Of a DNA stretch of 44,836 bases, positions 5,615 through 15,045 are shown one piece after another. Within the stretch, counting starts at the first letter, position 1, and each line of letters starts with the position of its first letter. Source of the DNA: a virus; IMG/VR virus record IMGVR_UViG_3300030329_004952, positions 1-44,836 of that record; one strand, 5' to 3'. Position numbers and translations under genes: made by a program. A model generated the notes under the pieces. It made no database searches. It worked only from the letters and a program-made list of their open reading frames with translations, and had not been told where the DNA came from.

Positions 5615-7016
5615 TGATGAAAATCTTCCTTCTGATGCGCGTCAAAATCCTCCTATTGGGTGGTTGAACAACGACAGACCCCCCTCTAGCGGGACTTCTC
5701 TCGATCACAATACTCTTCATAGCGAATATATGCTCCAGCAGACGATGGTGGACTTTATGACACAGCAGGAAACCTGCGATTTGGAATTTCCTCGTAGGGC
5801 AATCTGTATAGTCGCGGCTGAGTATGTGTCTGAGGCAGGAGCCTCCTACGATAGCACCGTAAATATAGGGAGGACACTGGGAAGCAACCCTTATATGGTG
5901 CTTGTTAAGGCATATGATGATTTTTTGGACGGCGGATCATTTCCGGCGCCTGACTTCTCGGCTATTGTCACGGGTCGCTTCAACGAGAGAGAGGCAATAC
6001 TTCGGAGTATGTGCCCCACCTATTATGGCGTGGGACCGATGGAGGTTCCGTCACCGGGGGACATTGTTTGGATTGATTACGCTGACAGACAAAATTTAAG
6101 CGGGGGCATCTATAAGGGAATAGCGGAGAAAGTGAGTGTTGTGCCCTCACCATATGCAGAATCTGCCATGGACTCCATGCAGGATGCTATTGGGGTCCCA
6201 TTGATGCAGATGGATGTCGGCGCCGACGTGGGTTCTGGAACTAAAGCCGATATCGATGACTTGTGTGATGGACCGGTCAGCACTAGGGGCTCGGCGTTCG
6301 GGGGCGGCTCAGTAGAGACCGTGATAATTGATGGAGTTCCTGTTGCGAAAGATATGGCAGGCTATTGGATAACTATGAGGGATGCCGCCGCTGCTGCCAC
6401 CCCTTCTGTGACACTATCTTTAACTTCTGGGTTCCGCGCAAACGAAGACCTCGCAGTTGACACAAACTGTCCACTTGATGGGTCCCCTGATGCTACATTC
6501 TCGGGTCAGCAAAGTTTGTGGGAAGGCTATCAGGATCGCGTAGGATGGGCTGAAGCTAGTGCTGCTAGTGATTCTGAAGAAGATATCGAGTTAGCAATGG
6601 GCGGCGCCAACCCATATCAAAAGTTTAACTTAGCTGCTACACCGGGGACTTCGCAACACCAGAATGGTAGAGCGTTTGATATTGATTTGGGCTATTCTAC
6701 AAACGATACTAAACAGCCCCACCCTGAAGCCATGACGGAGACTTACAAGTGGCTTCTGTTGAACGCGCATAAATATGGATTTGTGCGTACCGTTGCAAAT
6801 GAAAGGTGGCATTGGGAGTATCTTGGAGGAGGCTCTCAGTTTAAGCAAGACCCGAAAGGTGCTTTAACTCGTGACCACAACTCATGGGATAACTTTTTTG
6901 TGGAAGGGGAAGAAGGGACAGAGATGTTGGAAGAGAGCAGAGAGGGATCGATAACAACAGCAGAAGAAGCATGGGAAGATACCACCAATGTCTTCCCTGA
7001 AGAGCGGACGTGGTAA
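5607..7016 (+). CDS. gp5-like baseplate hub/tail lysin with M15 (VanY-type) peptidase domain
   Basis: This 469-residue protein has an N-terminal region with a beta-rich block at about residues 145-172 (VPSPGDIVWIDYADRQNLSG), compatible with an OB-fold baseplate hub domain. The C-terminal domain is a zinc D-Ala-D-Ala carboxypeptidase/endopeptidase of the M15 type. SQHQNGRAFDID at 349-360 matches SxHxxGxAxD with ligands H351 and D358, and WHWEY at 401-405 supplies E404 and the third ligand H402. Such enzymes cut peptidoglycan stem peptides. In a baseplate cluster upstream of gp25 and gp6, the domain would open the cell wall during DNA injection, in place of the lysozyme domain of T4 gp5. The end is acidic. 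No signal peptide is seen, which argues against a secreted endolysin. Confidence 0.78.
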   Translation: MADDENLPSDARQNPPIGWLNNDRPPSSGTSLDHNTLHSEYMLQQTMVDFMTQQETCDLEFPRRAICIVAAEYVSEAGASYDSTVNIGRTLGSNPYMVLVKAYDDFLDGGSFPAPDFSAIVTGRFNEREAILRSMCPTYYGVGPMEVPSPGDIVWIDYADRQNLSGGIYKGIAEKVSVVPSPYAESAMDSMQDAIGVPLMQMDVGADVGSGTKADIDDLCDGPVSTRGSAFGGGSVETVIIDGVPVAKDMAGYWITMRDAAAAATPSVTLSLTSGFRANEDLAVDTNCPLDGSPDATFSGQQSLWEGYQDRVGWAEASAASDSEEDIELAMGGANPYQKFNLAATPGTSQHQNGRAFDIDLGYSTNDTKQPHPEAMTETYKWLLLNAHKYGFVRTVANERWHWEYLGGGSQFKQDPKGALTRDHNSWDNFFVEGEEGTEMLEESREGSITTAEEAWEDTTNVFPEERTW

Positions 7017-7034
7017 CAAAAGGGAGCCAGAAGA

Positions 7035-7937
7035 ATGGCAATTTTTGGTGACGATAAAAAAATACAAGATCAAGAACAGATTCCTGATGCGATGAAGGAA
7101 GCGCTAAAGCGCATCAAAGACTCAACAACGGTCCACTTGGGAGCCATGCAGAACAATGGTCTTAACTGCGACAATATTCCCGAGCCCGTTCCGTTTCATA
7201 ATCAGGCGCAGAGCGAAGTCGTTTACAAGAACAACAACAACGCTTGGATCGTTCTGGGGAGAGACCGTCCGGGTCCCAAGACGAGTGGGTACGGAGGTCA
7301 GGGTGCCACACAAGCTGGCTCAATTGATTTGGTTGTGGGAAAAATGGGCGCCACAAAAGAAGGACCAAAATCTAATATTTACACAGATCCCAACTTTGCA
7401 GGCGACTCGGCTCGCATATACATAAGTCAGAAAACAGACATCGATAAAAACTTTGATCTAGCACGCGGCAACGTTGGGCTTAGCGAGGCAAAATCTGGAA
7501 TTGGAATTAAGGCTGATGCCGTGCGTGTGATTGGGCGCGAAGGGATTAAGTTGGTTACGGGAACTTCCAGTAACGAAAGAACGAGCGGAGGGGGAAAGCG
7601 AAGAGTAACCTACGGTATTGACCTCATCGCAGCAAATGATGACGAAACAGTGGAGCTTGAGCCTATGGTAAAGGGCTCACGTCTCGTTTCGGCGCTCAAG
7701 GACATGAACGAGAGAATTGACGAGCTTAATGGTCTCTATACGACTTTGGTGGTGGCTTTGATCGCACATGGTCACCCTCCCTTCATGGTCCCGTCGCCCA
7801 CACTTGCTGTTCAGGGTTTGACACAGTGTTTGATTCCAGCATACGGGAATAAAATAGAATTGATGATAAATGAGATGAACAACCTCTCGCCATTTGGCGG
7901 CAACTGGATTAACAGCCGCTTTAACAGGGTGAATTAA
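7035..7937 (+). CDS. Baseplate-region structural protein, unknown role
   Basis: This 300-residue protein is not assigned to a named family. Its middle (about residues 100-200) is rich in short beta strands, with DSARIYISQKTDIDKNF, GIGIKADAVRVIGREGIKLV and YGIDLIAANDDE. This pattern suggests a beta-helical or spike-like fold. A helical region with the DMNERIDELNGLY segment follows. Proteins of this style sit beside the gp5-like gene in marine T4-like phages (from memory), so a hub or spike-associated role is likely. It is translated from a GGGAG site 15 bases upstream and is followed by one base and then the next ATG. Confidence 0.6.
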   Translation: MAIFGDDKKIQDQEQIPDAMKEALKRIKDSTTVHLGAMQNNGLNCDNIPEPVPFHNQAQSEVVYKNNNNAWIVLGRDRPGPKTSGYGGQGATQAGSIDLVVGKMGATKEGPKSNIYTDPNFAGDSARIYISQKTDIDKNFDLARGNVGLSEAKSGIGIKADAVRVIGREGIKLVTGTSSNERTSGGGKRRVTYGIDLIAANDDETVELEPMVKGSRLVSALKDMNERIDELNGLYTTLVVALIAHGHPPFMVPSPTLAVQGLTQCLIPAYGNKIELMINEMNNLSPFGGNWINSRFNRVN

Positions 7938-7938
7938 G

Positions 7939-10900
7939 ATGGCTGGTACGGATAACGGAAATGGAACACCCTTCGACGGCGTATTGAGTGAGTCAGATAT
8001 AGCCGAACTTCAGGCTGCTGTTGATCAAGTTGTGCTGATGTTATACGAGGAGACCATAGATAAAGGCGATAACTTTCTGTTTGATATAGGCAATCCGGGG
8101 TATGATGAGATAAATTTTGGCGCTTACTACGACGCGCCCGAAGGCGGCGTCGGATATTACGGCTTCGTGTCGCATCCCCTTGGAGATGCTGGATGGTTGG
8201 CGTGGACGGGGGGATACCCCATAAGCAATGACACAAACTTTGACCTTCTTGAGAGTTGGACACAAGAGCTTGAGCGCCAGACGCGAGACTCCGTACACGA
8301 TGATACGTTCTTCTGGGAAGATTACCCCAATTATGAAGCAGACTTAGCTAATTTTAGGAGTTGGGCACAATACTTAGCGGATCTGGTGCTATATCTCAAT
8401 GGGGGCTACATGTCGCGCCCCACCTCACCCGCCGAGGACGCACCATTGACGCCAGAAGAAGTGGCTGATTTATTTGAGGACCTTGCTGCACGCGAAGCCG
8501 CCGCTGCTGCCGAAGAAGCCGCCGCTACAGCCGCCGCTACAGCCGCATCGCTCGCTTCCGCTGGTACCATGGGTGTAAGCTCTGAAAATGTTGTTTCTTG
8601 CGGAGAGCTAGAAGAGCCTGCTGAAGAAGAGCCCGAATGTCCTCCCCCTTGTGTTGAAAATCCCAAAGCAAGCATCCCAGACTGGACCGTTTTGACCGAC
8701 AAAGAGCCGTTTTTCAATGGCAGGACTTGCGAATACTCAATCACAATCTTGACTGAATATGAAGGCTCCCCAGAAGAGGTGAAGGCGGATGCAAGCATTT
8801 TAAATGAAGGCGTTGTCAAGCTTCTTGAATTTTACGGCAAGAAAACAGAAGTTTATACGGTGATCAACGAAGACGGCTCAGAGGGAGAGAGAATAGACCC
8901 CATAGCTCTATGCACTGCTGAGGGATCTGTTAAAGAAGCATTTGTTCCGGTTCGTGCGCTCCTCAAGACTCGTGCTTTGGTTGTGGTGCCGAGTGACACA
9001 TTCAACTCAATCGAAGACCTAGAGCCCTCTGAAGAACAACTGGACCGCCTTGATCAGCCCGGATTTGTGGTGATAAAGGGCGACGACTTTTTTCCAATGT
9101 TTAATCAGACAGCAAAGGGAATGGAGATTCTGGCAGTTAAGCAAGCGCTTTGGTTCTGGAACGAAGGTGGCAGAATAAGTGAACCTATGTTCAGCCTTCA
9201 AAATCAGGCGAGACTTCTGAAGGTCTTTAGGAAAAATTTGCTACAGTTGATACAACTTAATGACTTCCGCATCAAGAAGCCCGCTCGTTTTGGAAAGAAG
9301 TGGGTAGACGAAATTGAGATAGGCTTTAACGAAGAAATGGCAATAGATTACGTCAGGGTTCTGGAGCGGGGATGTGATGAGCCCGAGGTCTTGAAAAAAG
9401 GCATGAGCGCATTTAAAAATACTTCCCCGGCGACATTACCTCGTATCATGTATTATGTTTGGCAGTTACCAACTATCTGGAATGCTTTCCAAGTTGTCCA
9501 CGAAATGTCGTTTGGTGATTTTGCTGAGACCTATGTTGCGTATCCTCCTCTCGATGTTCAATACGAGCCCGATCTAGAGGAAATGGGGGCGGACCAAAAG
9601 CCTTATTGGTGTCCCGATACGGTCAACTCGGCAGATGAAGAGGATAGCTTTATTGAAGGTTGGTGGAACGATTTATCAGCCAGCGTCATGAATGAAATTC
9701 TCGGCTTTCCAGCAGCTTATGCAGACCGATTTGCCAAAGACTTGTGCGCCACCTTTGAAGGGAAGCAGAAAAACGAAGTAAAAATGAGCGACTGGCGAGA
9801 GTTGGCAGCACGCGCCACTGACAGTATGCTCAGAGAATATTTTTCAGGTGACGCCTTTTTGGAAAAGATTCCTGAATTTTTGGATACTGCCGCAACTGAC
9901 CCAGACGAGTTGTGGACCAAGTTCTTGGATAAATTGGAGCTATGTGGCTTGCTGGCTCTCTTGGAGATGGCACTGAAGTGTTTGTTGGCAGGCATGGATT
10001 GGCAGACGGCACGCAATACAATTTTAGCCAATGCTTTCGCCAATATGGACAACGAGTGGATGGGCAAAATCTTTATTGGATTGCCCCCCGATGTACAGGC
10101 AATGTTGCTGGAGAGCTTGGGGCAAAACTTGGCGAATATTCCCCCTCCATGGGACTCTGGCTATAGACCCGGAAGTTATAGCGGGCAAGGTAGAACATAT
10201 TCTCTGGATAAGGAGAACGCTCCCCCCGGTGCAGAAGCAACTTGGCAACCGCAACAGGAAATCACTGTGGATGGCAACACCGCCGTGCAGAGCACTAGCT
10301 CTGATATTATTTATAGCACCACGGGTATCGCCACCAACGAAAGTGCTATGGGCGTGTATTATGGGAGCCCCGGCTCTATCGGAACCGCACTCGATAACGT
10401 ATCCGATCTCTATTGGGCAGAGGTAAAGAAGGTTCTAAGTGAGATGATACTGGGGGGCTCACTCGCAGACTATATGGACGACATATGGGATGGATTTAAG
10501 GCTTCGTCTGGAACCGCCGCTGATATAGCGGGCTTTGTTGAGGATTTCAACTTTTTGGACGATATGGACTGCCCCCCGTTTCCATTGTTCACGCCTCCAT
10601 TGGGTGATTTCTGGAAAGGGCTAGAGATTGATTTGTGTGATCGACATTTAGCCATTACACTCCCTATCCTTGTTCTTCCTCCGTTTTTTCTGGGCGACAT
10701 CTTCAAACTTATCATTAGTGTCGCTAAAGAACTCATCAAAGAACTTGTTGTCAAGCTGATTGTTCTGCTTCTTCAAAAATTATTAGAGCTTATTTTCGGC
10801 GGTCTTTGTGCTTTACTTGGAATGCTAGGGGCGCCCCTTGTTAACGCCTTAACTGGAGGAAACGAGTTTAAAGAGGCTATGGGAGATGCTTTATGCGAGG

Positions 10901-13900
10901 ATGCTACCGACGAACTTATCAACGAAGCACTCCAACAAGTAATGGACGCCACCCTATCTGATTGCGGCACATCCCCTACTCCTGAAGATGCGGGAGCTTT
11001 TGTTGAAATTGTAGCTGCTGTCCTAACCAACGCAGAAGTGATGGAGCTTCTAAGTGGCGAAGCAAGCCCTCGTGTCACACAGATGTTGGCAGAGATCGTA
11101 GTTTCGCAGATTCCTGCATTTGAATGTATGAGTGCCGAAGATATAGCGAATCTTTTCAAGGCTCTGGGAAGCCTCCTTAACAAAGATTTGCTCCAACGCG
11201 GCGCCGAGGCAGCAGAAGAGATCCCCGTATGTGACTCCATTTGCGGGTCACCTTCGCAAATGCAAATGTTTAATGAGATTCGCTGCCTGATGCTCCAGAG
11301 CAAGGGCTTGACCCCTGAGCAGTGCCAAGAGCAAATTGATGCTCTCACTGATCGCGCCAAAGCAGACTTGGCTGATCTTGTAGATCTCTTGGCTAACGGT
11401 CCGTTTTCAAACTTCCCCGAAATAGTGGGCGAATCAGATTGTCCTGATAGCGGGCTCCCTGACGGAATGGGTGGTCCTATTTTGCCCGCAATCCCCGAGG
11501 CTCTGAACGACGCTGCTTCCAATGCAGCTAAAAAGACGTTTGAGAACATTAGTCGTGCTCACGTCAAGGACTTGGTTGGCAATCGTGGATTCTTTGATAT
11601 GATACTCTCAGACTCGAACGGAGCAGGTCTCAAGCAGCACAGCAAGGCAGTTGGTGGGCTTTTTGGCGAACCCTTGGCTGCTGAAGTAGGGTTCTTTGAA
11701 GCGTACACCGATAACTGGGCATCAACGAAGGATAATTCTGCATCCTCAATTCTGCCCAGTGGCTGGAATACGGATGTGGCAGGTCGCATTGAGGGACCGG
11801 GATCATGGGCAACCCTGTGGACCGAGGTGGGTACGGGCGGCTACCCCATCACGGTTGGATCCCTGTTGCAGAAACACTTGATTCGCTATAACGAGAGCGT
11901 GGCTATAACCATGGATGTCCCAGATGCTACAGACCCCGGAACTACCATGAGATCTCTCACGATTGATTATGCCCCTGATGAGGCGGGCTTGTCCACCACT
12001 GGCTACAATCGAGGCACAAAGTGGGTCATAGAAGCAGATGGTGATGGCGGTCGCAAAATGTTTGACCTTAATTTTAGTGATTATGCCACCGAAGATCTAT
12101 CATATGCCTCCAAGATCGAGGCGGTTGTGGCAACCAAGGAAGACGGTGCATGGTCGAGAGAAGATAAAACACAGACAATCGTTTATGAAAAAGTAGGTTC
12201 ATCAACGGTTGACGAAGAAGTGCAGAGCTTTACAGTGACCACTCCTATTCCATCTGGAGTACAAAGCCTAATAGACGATCTGGAGCTTGGAAATAGCAAC
12301 CCCTTGGACACTGCAATTTTTAGAGCTTATCTTCCCGAGGTCATAAAAAGTTATTCCGATTACGATTCTTCGGTTGGTATGGCGGACCTAAAGGACGCCC
12401 TAAAGGACGCTCTGCCTTACCTGCAAGATGTCTACATGAGGAAGTTCGCCCTGTTTTTGGCTTCTAACTCTGAAAATAAGGTCAGCCCTGCTCCAAGCCC
12501 TTATCAGTTTGGATATTCTGAAGACCAGCAGGTCCAAGAGGTTTACATGGCGGGACCTGACAAAGACCCTATCTTTGCAGCCGCCAACCCAGACATAACC
12601 GACGAAGAAATTTATGAGAGATTTGGAGGAAACGAGAGAAATCCACCATTTTATCTTCGTAACCCTGAGCGTTATGGGTGGCTAGGAATGATGGATAAAT
12701 TCGTTCCCCCTTGGGATGCGTGTGATCCAGTAGATGGAAGTGAGCCTCGCGAACCAATTTGTAAGTTTGAGGACTTAAAAGACGTGTATACGGACTTGAT
12801 GAACAAGTACCGAGACGACAAGAGATTGTTTGCTTATCCCAATTCATCCTGCGCACTCGGCGGAGCAGCCACCCCGTTTAACGAGATTATGACTCGTGGC
12901 GGCGCGGCAGGAATAGACACCTCTATTATGGCGCTTATAAGAATTTATGTCACCGAGGCTCTCCTTAGAGGAACTTCGATTTTCTCTGTCTTTGGGTTCG
13001 ACTGTTTTGGGGAGATCTTGTCTCGGTATGTGGTGAACTTTATTGAGTCCGACATTCAATATATGGGTCCATACAATCTACCCAGTAAGAATTATTATTA
13101 TCTCTTTATGGAACAGGTCGTCCAAATGTTTGGTCGCCAGAAAGATATTGGGATGATTGAGCCCACACGAGAGGAGCAAGAGGCATTAGACTATTTGAAC
13201 AGCCTAATAGCATCCTTTACGCCGTCGAGCCATGTGAGCTACCGAATCCAGAGGAACGCTGTGGTTCAAAGTGCCCTCGATCACGAAGCCGAGACTGGAC
13301 AGCCGGGAATTCGAACCCTTTTGAGCCACTTCATCCTTCAGGAAATGCGAACTATGAGTGCGCAATTTGAGGAGTCGCTCCACGCAGATGGCATTCCTGT
13401 TCCCAATATTCCATCGCTTTTCCTCCAATCACCAGAGTTTATCCATGGAGCTTCGGTGGAAGGTCGGGATGTGTGGAATGGCAAAACTGCATCCGAGTCC
13501 AATATTTATGAGCTAGACTTGCTTAATGCTTATGGTTCGGGTGGATCCTCTGTGCTTTTTCCCGTGTACCCTAGTTTGGCTGGCGGAACCGATGCCATGC
13601 AAGCCGGAGTAGGCAATCATCCTTTCAGGCTAGAGAGATACATACGTTTAACTGAGTTAGCTGGCGCACATCCTGATATTGCGAACCGAGATGAGGAACT
13701 TTTTGGTGTTGTATCGTTGGTAGAATTTGAAAATTGGGTAGCTGCCCAATCAGAAGAAGTGCGTAGTCTATCACTTTCCGAGTGTTTTGCGAGCGCACAA
13801 TTGGGATATAGAATTGTCTTTGCTGTTTCCCCTTCTAATCGGGGCAATGAAGAATGGGGAGATGAAACTAATGCTATCCGCGATAACCTCGACGCTGCCG

Positions 13901-14553
13901 TGAGCGGAATGGAAACGACGATTATGCAAGAGAAGACGCTAAAGGTCCCCGTTAATTTGAACCGTTACGACCCCGATTCCCTTTATGTTCCTGATTATCT
14001 TAATATGTACATGTACATGATACCGATTGCATCGGCTGAGAAAACCATCGACACTTCAGATAACCAAGACGGTAGCCTTAGCTTAGGAGAGATTGTAGAT
14101 GGTCTAAAAGATTTTGATACCGAGGAGAGACGTTGTTTGTTGGAGGATCTGGTAAAAACCGATGCATATCAGATGATTTTTGGAATTTGCATTCCTTTTG
14201 AGAAAATGTTATCATGGCTTGCTATTTATGTCATCAACAACTTTTTACCATCTGTAGGATGGGGAGAAGACGGATGGGCAATCGAGGGTGGCAAATGGAT
14301 GGGATTCGACGAAGGATTCAAGTCTTGGGATCAGCAATCTTTCAAGCGATCCAAAAGAGCGGCGAGAAGAACTTTTCTGCGATTTTATCATTCGAAGGAC
14401 CCTACTTATGAAGACGAGGAAGCAAAAGATGAACAAAAAGAGGAAGCCGATCAGGAGAAAGATAAGCCCAACAAAGATCCCGGCATTCGTTGGTGGAAAT
14501 TGCGGAGAAAGGTCAGAAAACCGACCGACAAAAACGAAGTATTGTGCCCTTAA
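7939..14553 (+). CDS. 2204-residue virion protein with hydrophobic core; tape-measure or baseplate candidate
   Basis: This very large protein lies between the hub lysin and gp25. The N-terminal 150 residues are acidic and aromatic. An alanine-rich helix at about residues 183-210 and a Cys/Pro/Glu-rich segment with CPPPC follow. The most striking part is a long hydrophobic stretch at about residues 903-970, with at least two possible membrane helices (LPILVLPPFFLGDIF and KLIVLLLQKLLELIFGGL). More helical, Cys-containing regions follow, and the C-terminus is highly charged. I recognise no enzyme motif. Position suggests a baseplate or tail protein. Hydrophobic segments occur in tape-measure proteins that insert into the host membrane, but size and place could also fit the large VrlC-like proteins reported in cyanomyoviruses. 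Ribosome site weak. Confidence 0.65.
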   Translation: MAGTDNGNGTPFDGVLSESDIAELQAAVDQVVLMLYEETIDKGDNFLFDIGNPGYDEINFGAYYDAPEGGVGYYGFVSHPLGDAGWLAWTGGYPISNDTNFDLLESWTQELERQTRDSVHDDTFFWEDYPNYEADLANFRSWAQYLADLVLYLNGGYMSRPTSPAEDAPLTPEEVADLFEDLAAREAAAAAEEAAATAAATAASLASAGTMGVSSENVVSCGELEEPAEEEPECPPPCVENPKASIPDWTVLTDKEPFFNGRTCEYSITILTEYEGSPEEVKADASILNEGVVKLLEFYGKKTEVYTVINEDGSEGERIDPIALCTAEGSVKEAFVPVRALLKTRALVVVPSDTFNSIEDLEPSEEQLDRLDQPGFVVIKGDDFFPMFNQTAKGMEILAVKQALWFWNEGGRISEPMFSLQNQARLLKVFRKNLLQLIQLNDFRIKKPARFGKKWVDEIEIGFNEEMAIDYVRVLERGCDEPEVLKKGMSAFKNTSPATLPRIMYYVWQLPTIWNAFQVVHEMSFGDFAETYVAYPPLDVQYEPDLEEMGADQKPYWCPDTVNSADEEDSFIEGWWNDLSASVMNEILGFPAAYADRFAKDLCATFEGKQKNEVKMSDWRELAARATDSMLREYFSGDAFLEKIPEFLDTAATDPDELWTKFLDKLELCGLLALLEMALKCLLAGMDWQTARNTILANAFANMDNEWMGKIFIGLPPDVQAMLLESLGQNLANIPPPWDSGYRPGSYSGQGRTYSLDKENAPPGAEATWQPQQEITVDGNTAVQSTSSDIIYSTTGIATNESAMGVYYGSPGSIGTALDNVSDLYWAEVKKVLSEMILGGSLADYMDDIWDGFKASSGTAADIAGFVEDFNFLDDMDCPPFPLFTPPLGDFWKGLEIDLCDRHLAITLPILVLPPFFLGDIFKLIISVAKELIKELVVKLIVLLLQKLLELIFGGLCALLGMLGAPLVNALTGGNEFKEAMGDALCEDATDELINEALQQVMDATLSDCGTSPTPEDAGAFVEIVAAVLTNAEVMELLSGEASPRVTQMLAEIVVSQIPAFECMSAEDIANLFKALGSLLNKDLLQRGAEAAEEIPVCDSICGSPSQMQMFNEIRCLMLQSKGLTPEQCQEQIDALTDRAKADLADLVDLLANGPFSNFPEIVGESDCPDSGLPDGMGGPILPAIPEALNDAASNAAKKTFENISRAHVKDLVGNRGFFDMILSDSNGAGLKQHSKAVGGLFGEPLAAEVGFFEAYTDNWASTKDNSASSILPSGWNTDVAGRIEGPGSWATLWTEVGTGGYPITVGSLLQKHLIRYNESVAITMDVPDATDPGTTMRSLTIDYAPDEAGLSTTGYNRGTKWVIEADGDGGRKMFDLNFSDYATEDLSYASKIEAVVATKEDGAWSREDKTQTIVYEKVGSSTVDEEVQSFTVTTPIPSGVQSLIDDLELGNSNPLDTAIFRAYLPEVIKSYSDYDSSVGMADLKDALKDALPYLQDVYMRKFALFLASNSENKVSPAPSPYQFGYSEDQQVQEVYMAGPDKDPIFAAANPDITDEEIYERFGGNERNPPFYLRNPERYGWLGMMDKFVPPWDACDPVDGSEPREPICKFEDLKDVYTDLMNKYRDDKRLFAYPNSSCALGGAATPFNEIMTRGGAAGIDTSIMALIRIYVTEALLRGTSIFSVFGFDCFGEILSRYVVNFIESDIQYMGPYNLPSKNYYYLFMEQVVQMFGRQKDIGMIEPTREEQEALDYLNSLIASFTPSSHVSYRIQRNAVVQSALDHEAETGQPGIRTLLSHFILQEMRTMSAQFEESLHADGIPVPNIPSLFLQSPEFIHGASVEGRDVWNGKTASESNIYELDLLNAYGSGGSSVLFPVYPSLAGGTDAMQAGVGNHPFRLERYIRLTELAGAHPDIANRDEELFGVVSLVEFENWVAAQSEEVRSLSLSECFASAQLGYRIVFAVSPSNRGNEEWGDETNAIRDNLDAAVSGMETTIMQEKTLKVPVNLNRYDPDSLYVPDYLNMYMYMIPIASAEKTIDTSDNQDGSLSLGEIVDGLKDFDTEERRCLLEDLVKTDAYQMIFGICIPFEKMLSWLAIYVINNFLPSVGWGEDGWAIEGGKWMGFDEGFKSWDQQSFKRSKRAARRTFLRFYHSKDPTYEDEEAKDEQKEEADQEKDKPNKDPGIRWWKLRRKVRKPTDKNEVLCP
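8518..8541 (+). repeat. 12-base tandem repeat in an alanine-rich helix
   Basis: Two exact copies of a 12-base unit (gccgccgctaca) stand in tandem inside a GCC/GCT-rich stretch (8494-8550) that encodes an Ala/Glu-rich segment. The repeat keeps the reading frame, so copy-number change would alter helix length by four residues (Ala-Ala-Ala-Thr) without a frameshift. Confidence 0.7.
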
Positions 14554-14574
14554 CGGGATAGTGAGGTACAAGCA

Positions 14575-14985
14575 ATGGCTATAGGCTACGGGGTACTTTT
14601 ACCGTTACATACTACGCCCACAGATGGACCGTTTGCACTTTCAACCACAATGCGGCAAGTGGCGGCACAAAATCTCAAAATGCTTGTAATGACTTCTCCC
14701 GGTGAGAGAGTGTGGGACTTAAAGTTTGGAGTAGGCATAAGAAACTTTCTATTCTGGCAAAACAACGCCGGAACCTTGGCTACCATAGAAAGTCGCATTA
14801 ACGAACAAGTATCAAAGTATATTCCTTATATCCAGATTCAGAGCATCCAGTTTAATAAGTCTGGCGACCTCCGCGTCGGTCCTGCAATGTCTGACAACTT
14901 TATATCGATACAGATTAATTATATTGTTAATCCTCTTGGTATTGGGGGTGTCCTTACTGTCCCGATAGGAGCGACGGCTCCATAG
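14575..14985 (+). CDS. 25: gp25-like baseplate wedge protein
   Basis: This 136-residue protein belongs to the gp25/GpW-gp25 family, the small wedge component conserved across contractile injection systems, whose fold is related to lysozyme. It makes the first contact between sheath and baseplate. The core signature is complete: NLKMLVMTSPGERVWDLKFG at about residues 33-52, then VGIRNFLFW. A helix of the RINEQVSKYIPYI type follows, with a beta-rich end. Length matches the family (about 120-140). A GAGG site precedes the ATG. It is followed by gp6, its usual partner in the wedge. Confidence 0.92.
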   Translation: MAIGYGVLLPLHTTPTDGPFALSTTMRQVAAQNLKMLVMTSPGERVWDLKFGVGIRNFLFWQNNAGTLATIESRINEQVSKYIPYIQIQSIQFNKSGDLRVGPAMSDNFISIQINYIVNPLGIGGVLTVPIGATAP

Positions 14986-15003
14986 CTCGTGCGAGCGTCC
15001 GTC
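14973..15003 (+). other. Possible RNA hairpin spanning the gp25 stop codon
   Basis: GACGG at 14973-14977 can pair with CCGTC at 14999-15003, and CTC at 14978-14980 can pair with GAG at 14993-14995. Alternatively an inner GCTCG/CGAGC pair forms at 14985-14996. No run of T follows, so it is not a clear terminator. It could be a processing or attenuation element just before the CTAATTA site, or chance. Confidence 0.3.
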
Positions 15004-15020
15004 AAATTCCCAATGAGAGA

Positions 15021-15027
15021 CTAATTA
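15021..15027 (+). promoter_or_regulatory. CTAATTA candidate late-promoter element, copy 1 (before gp6)
   Basis: The heptamer lies in the 60-base gap between gp25 and gp6, after AATGAGAGA, and 18 bases before the gp6 ATG. If it acts like the T4 late element, the transcript would start near 15033, at the AGAGG ribosome site (15033-15037). The same heptamer with similar left flank occurs in the two other gaps of the structural block. Function is inferred from recurrence. Confidence 0.45.
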
Positions 15028-15045
15028 GTTTTAGAGGTTTTCAAC

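Noticed and set aside
8494-8550. GCC/GCT-rich repeats considered as a CRISPR-like or regulatory repeat
   Set aside because: They keep the reading frame and encode an alanine-rich helix. There are no spacers or regular unit-spacer pattern.
10773-11549. A 258-codon open frame on the minus strand inside the 2204-residue gene
   Set aside because: It is low-complexity (Ser/Ala/Ile-rich), has no recognisable motif, and lies fully opposite a well-supported + strand gene in a window with no other minus-strand gene. It is a shadow frame.
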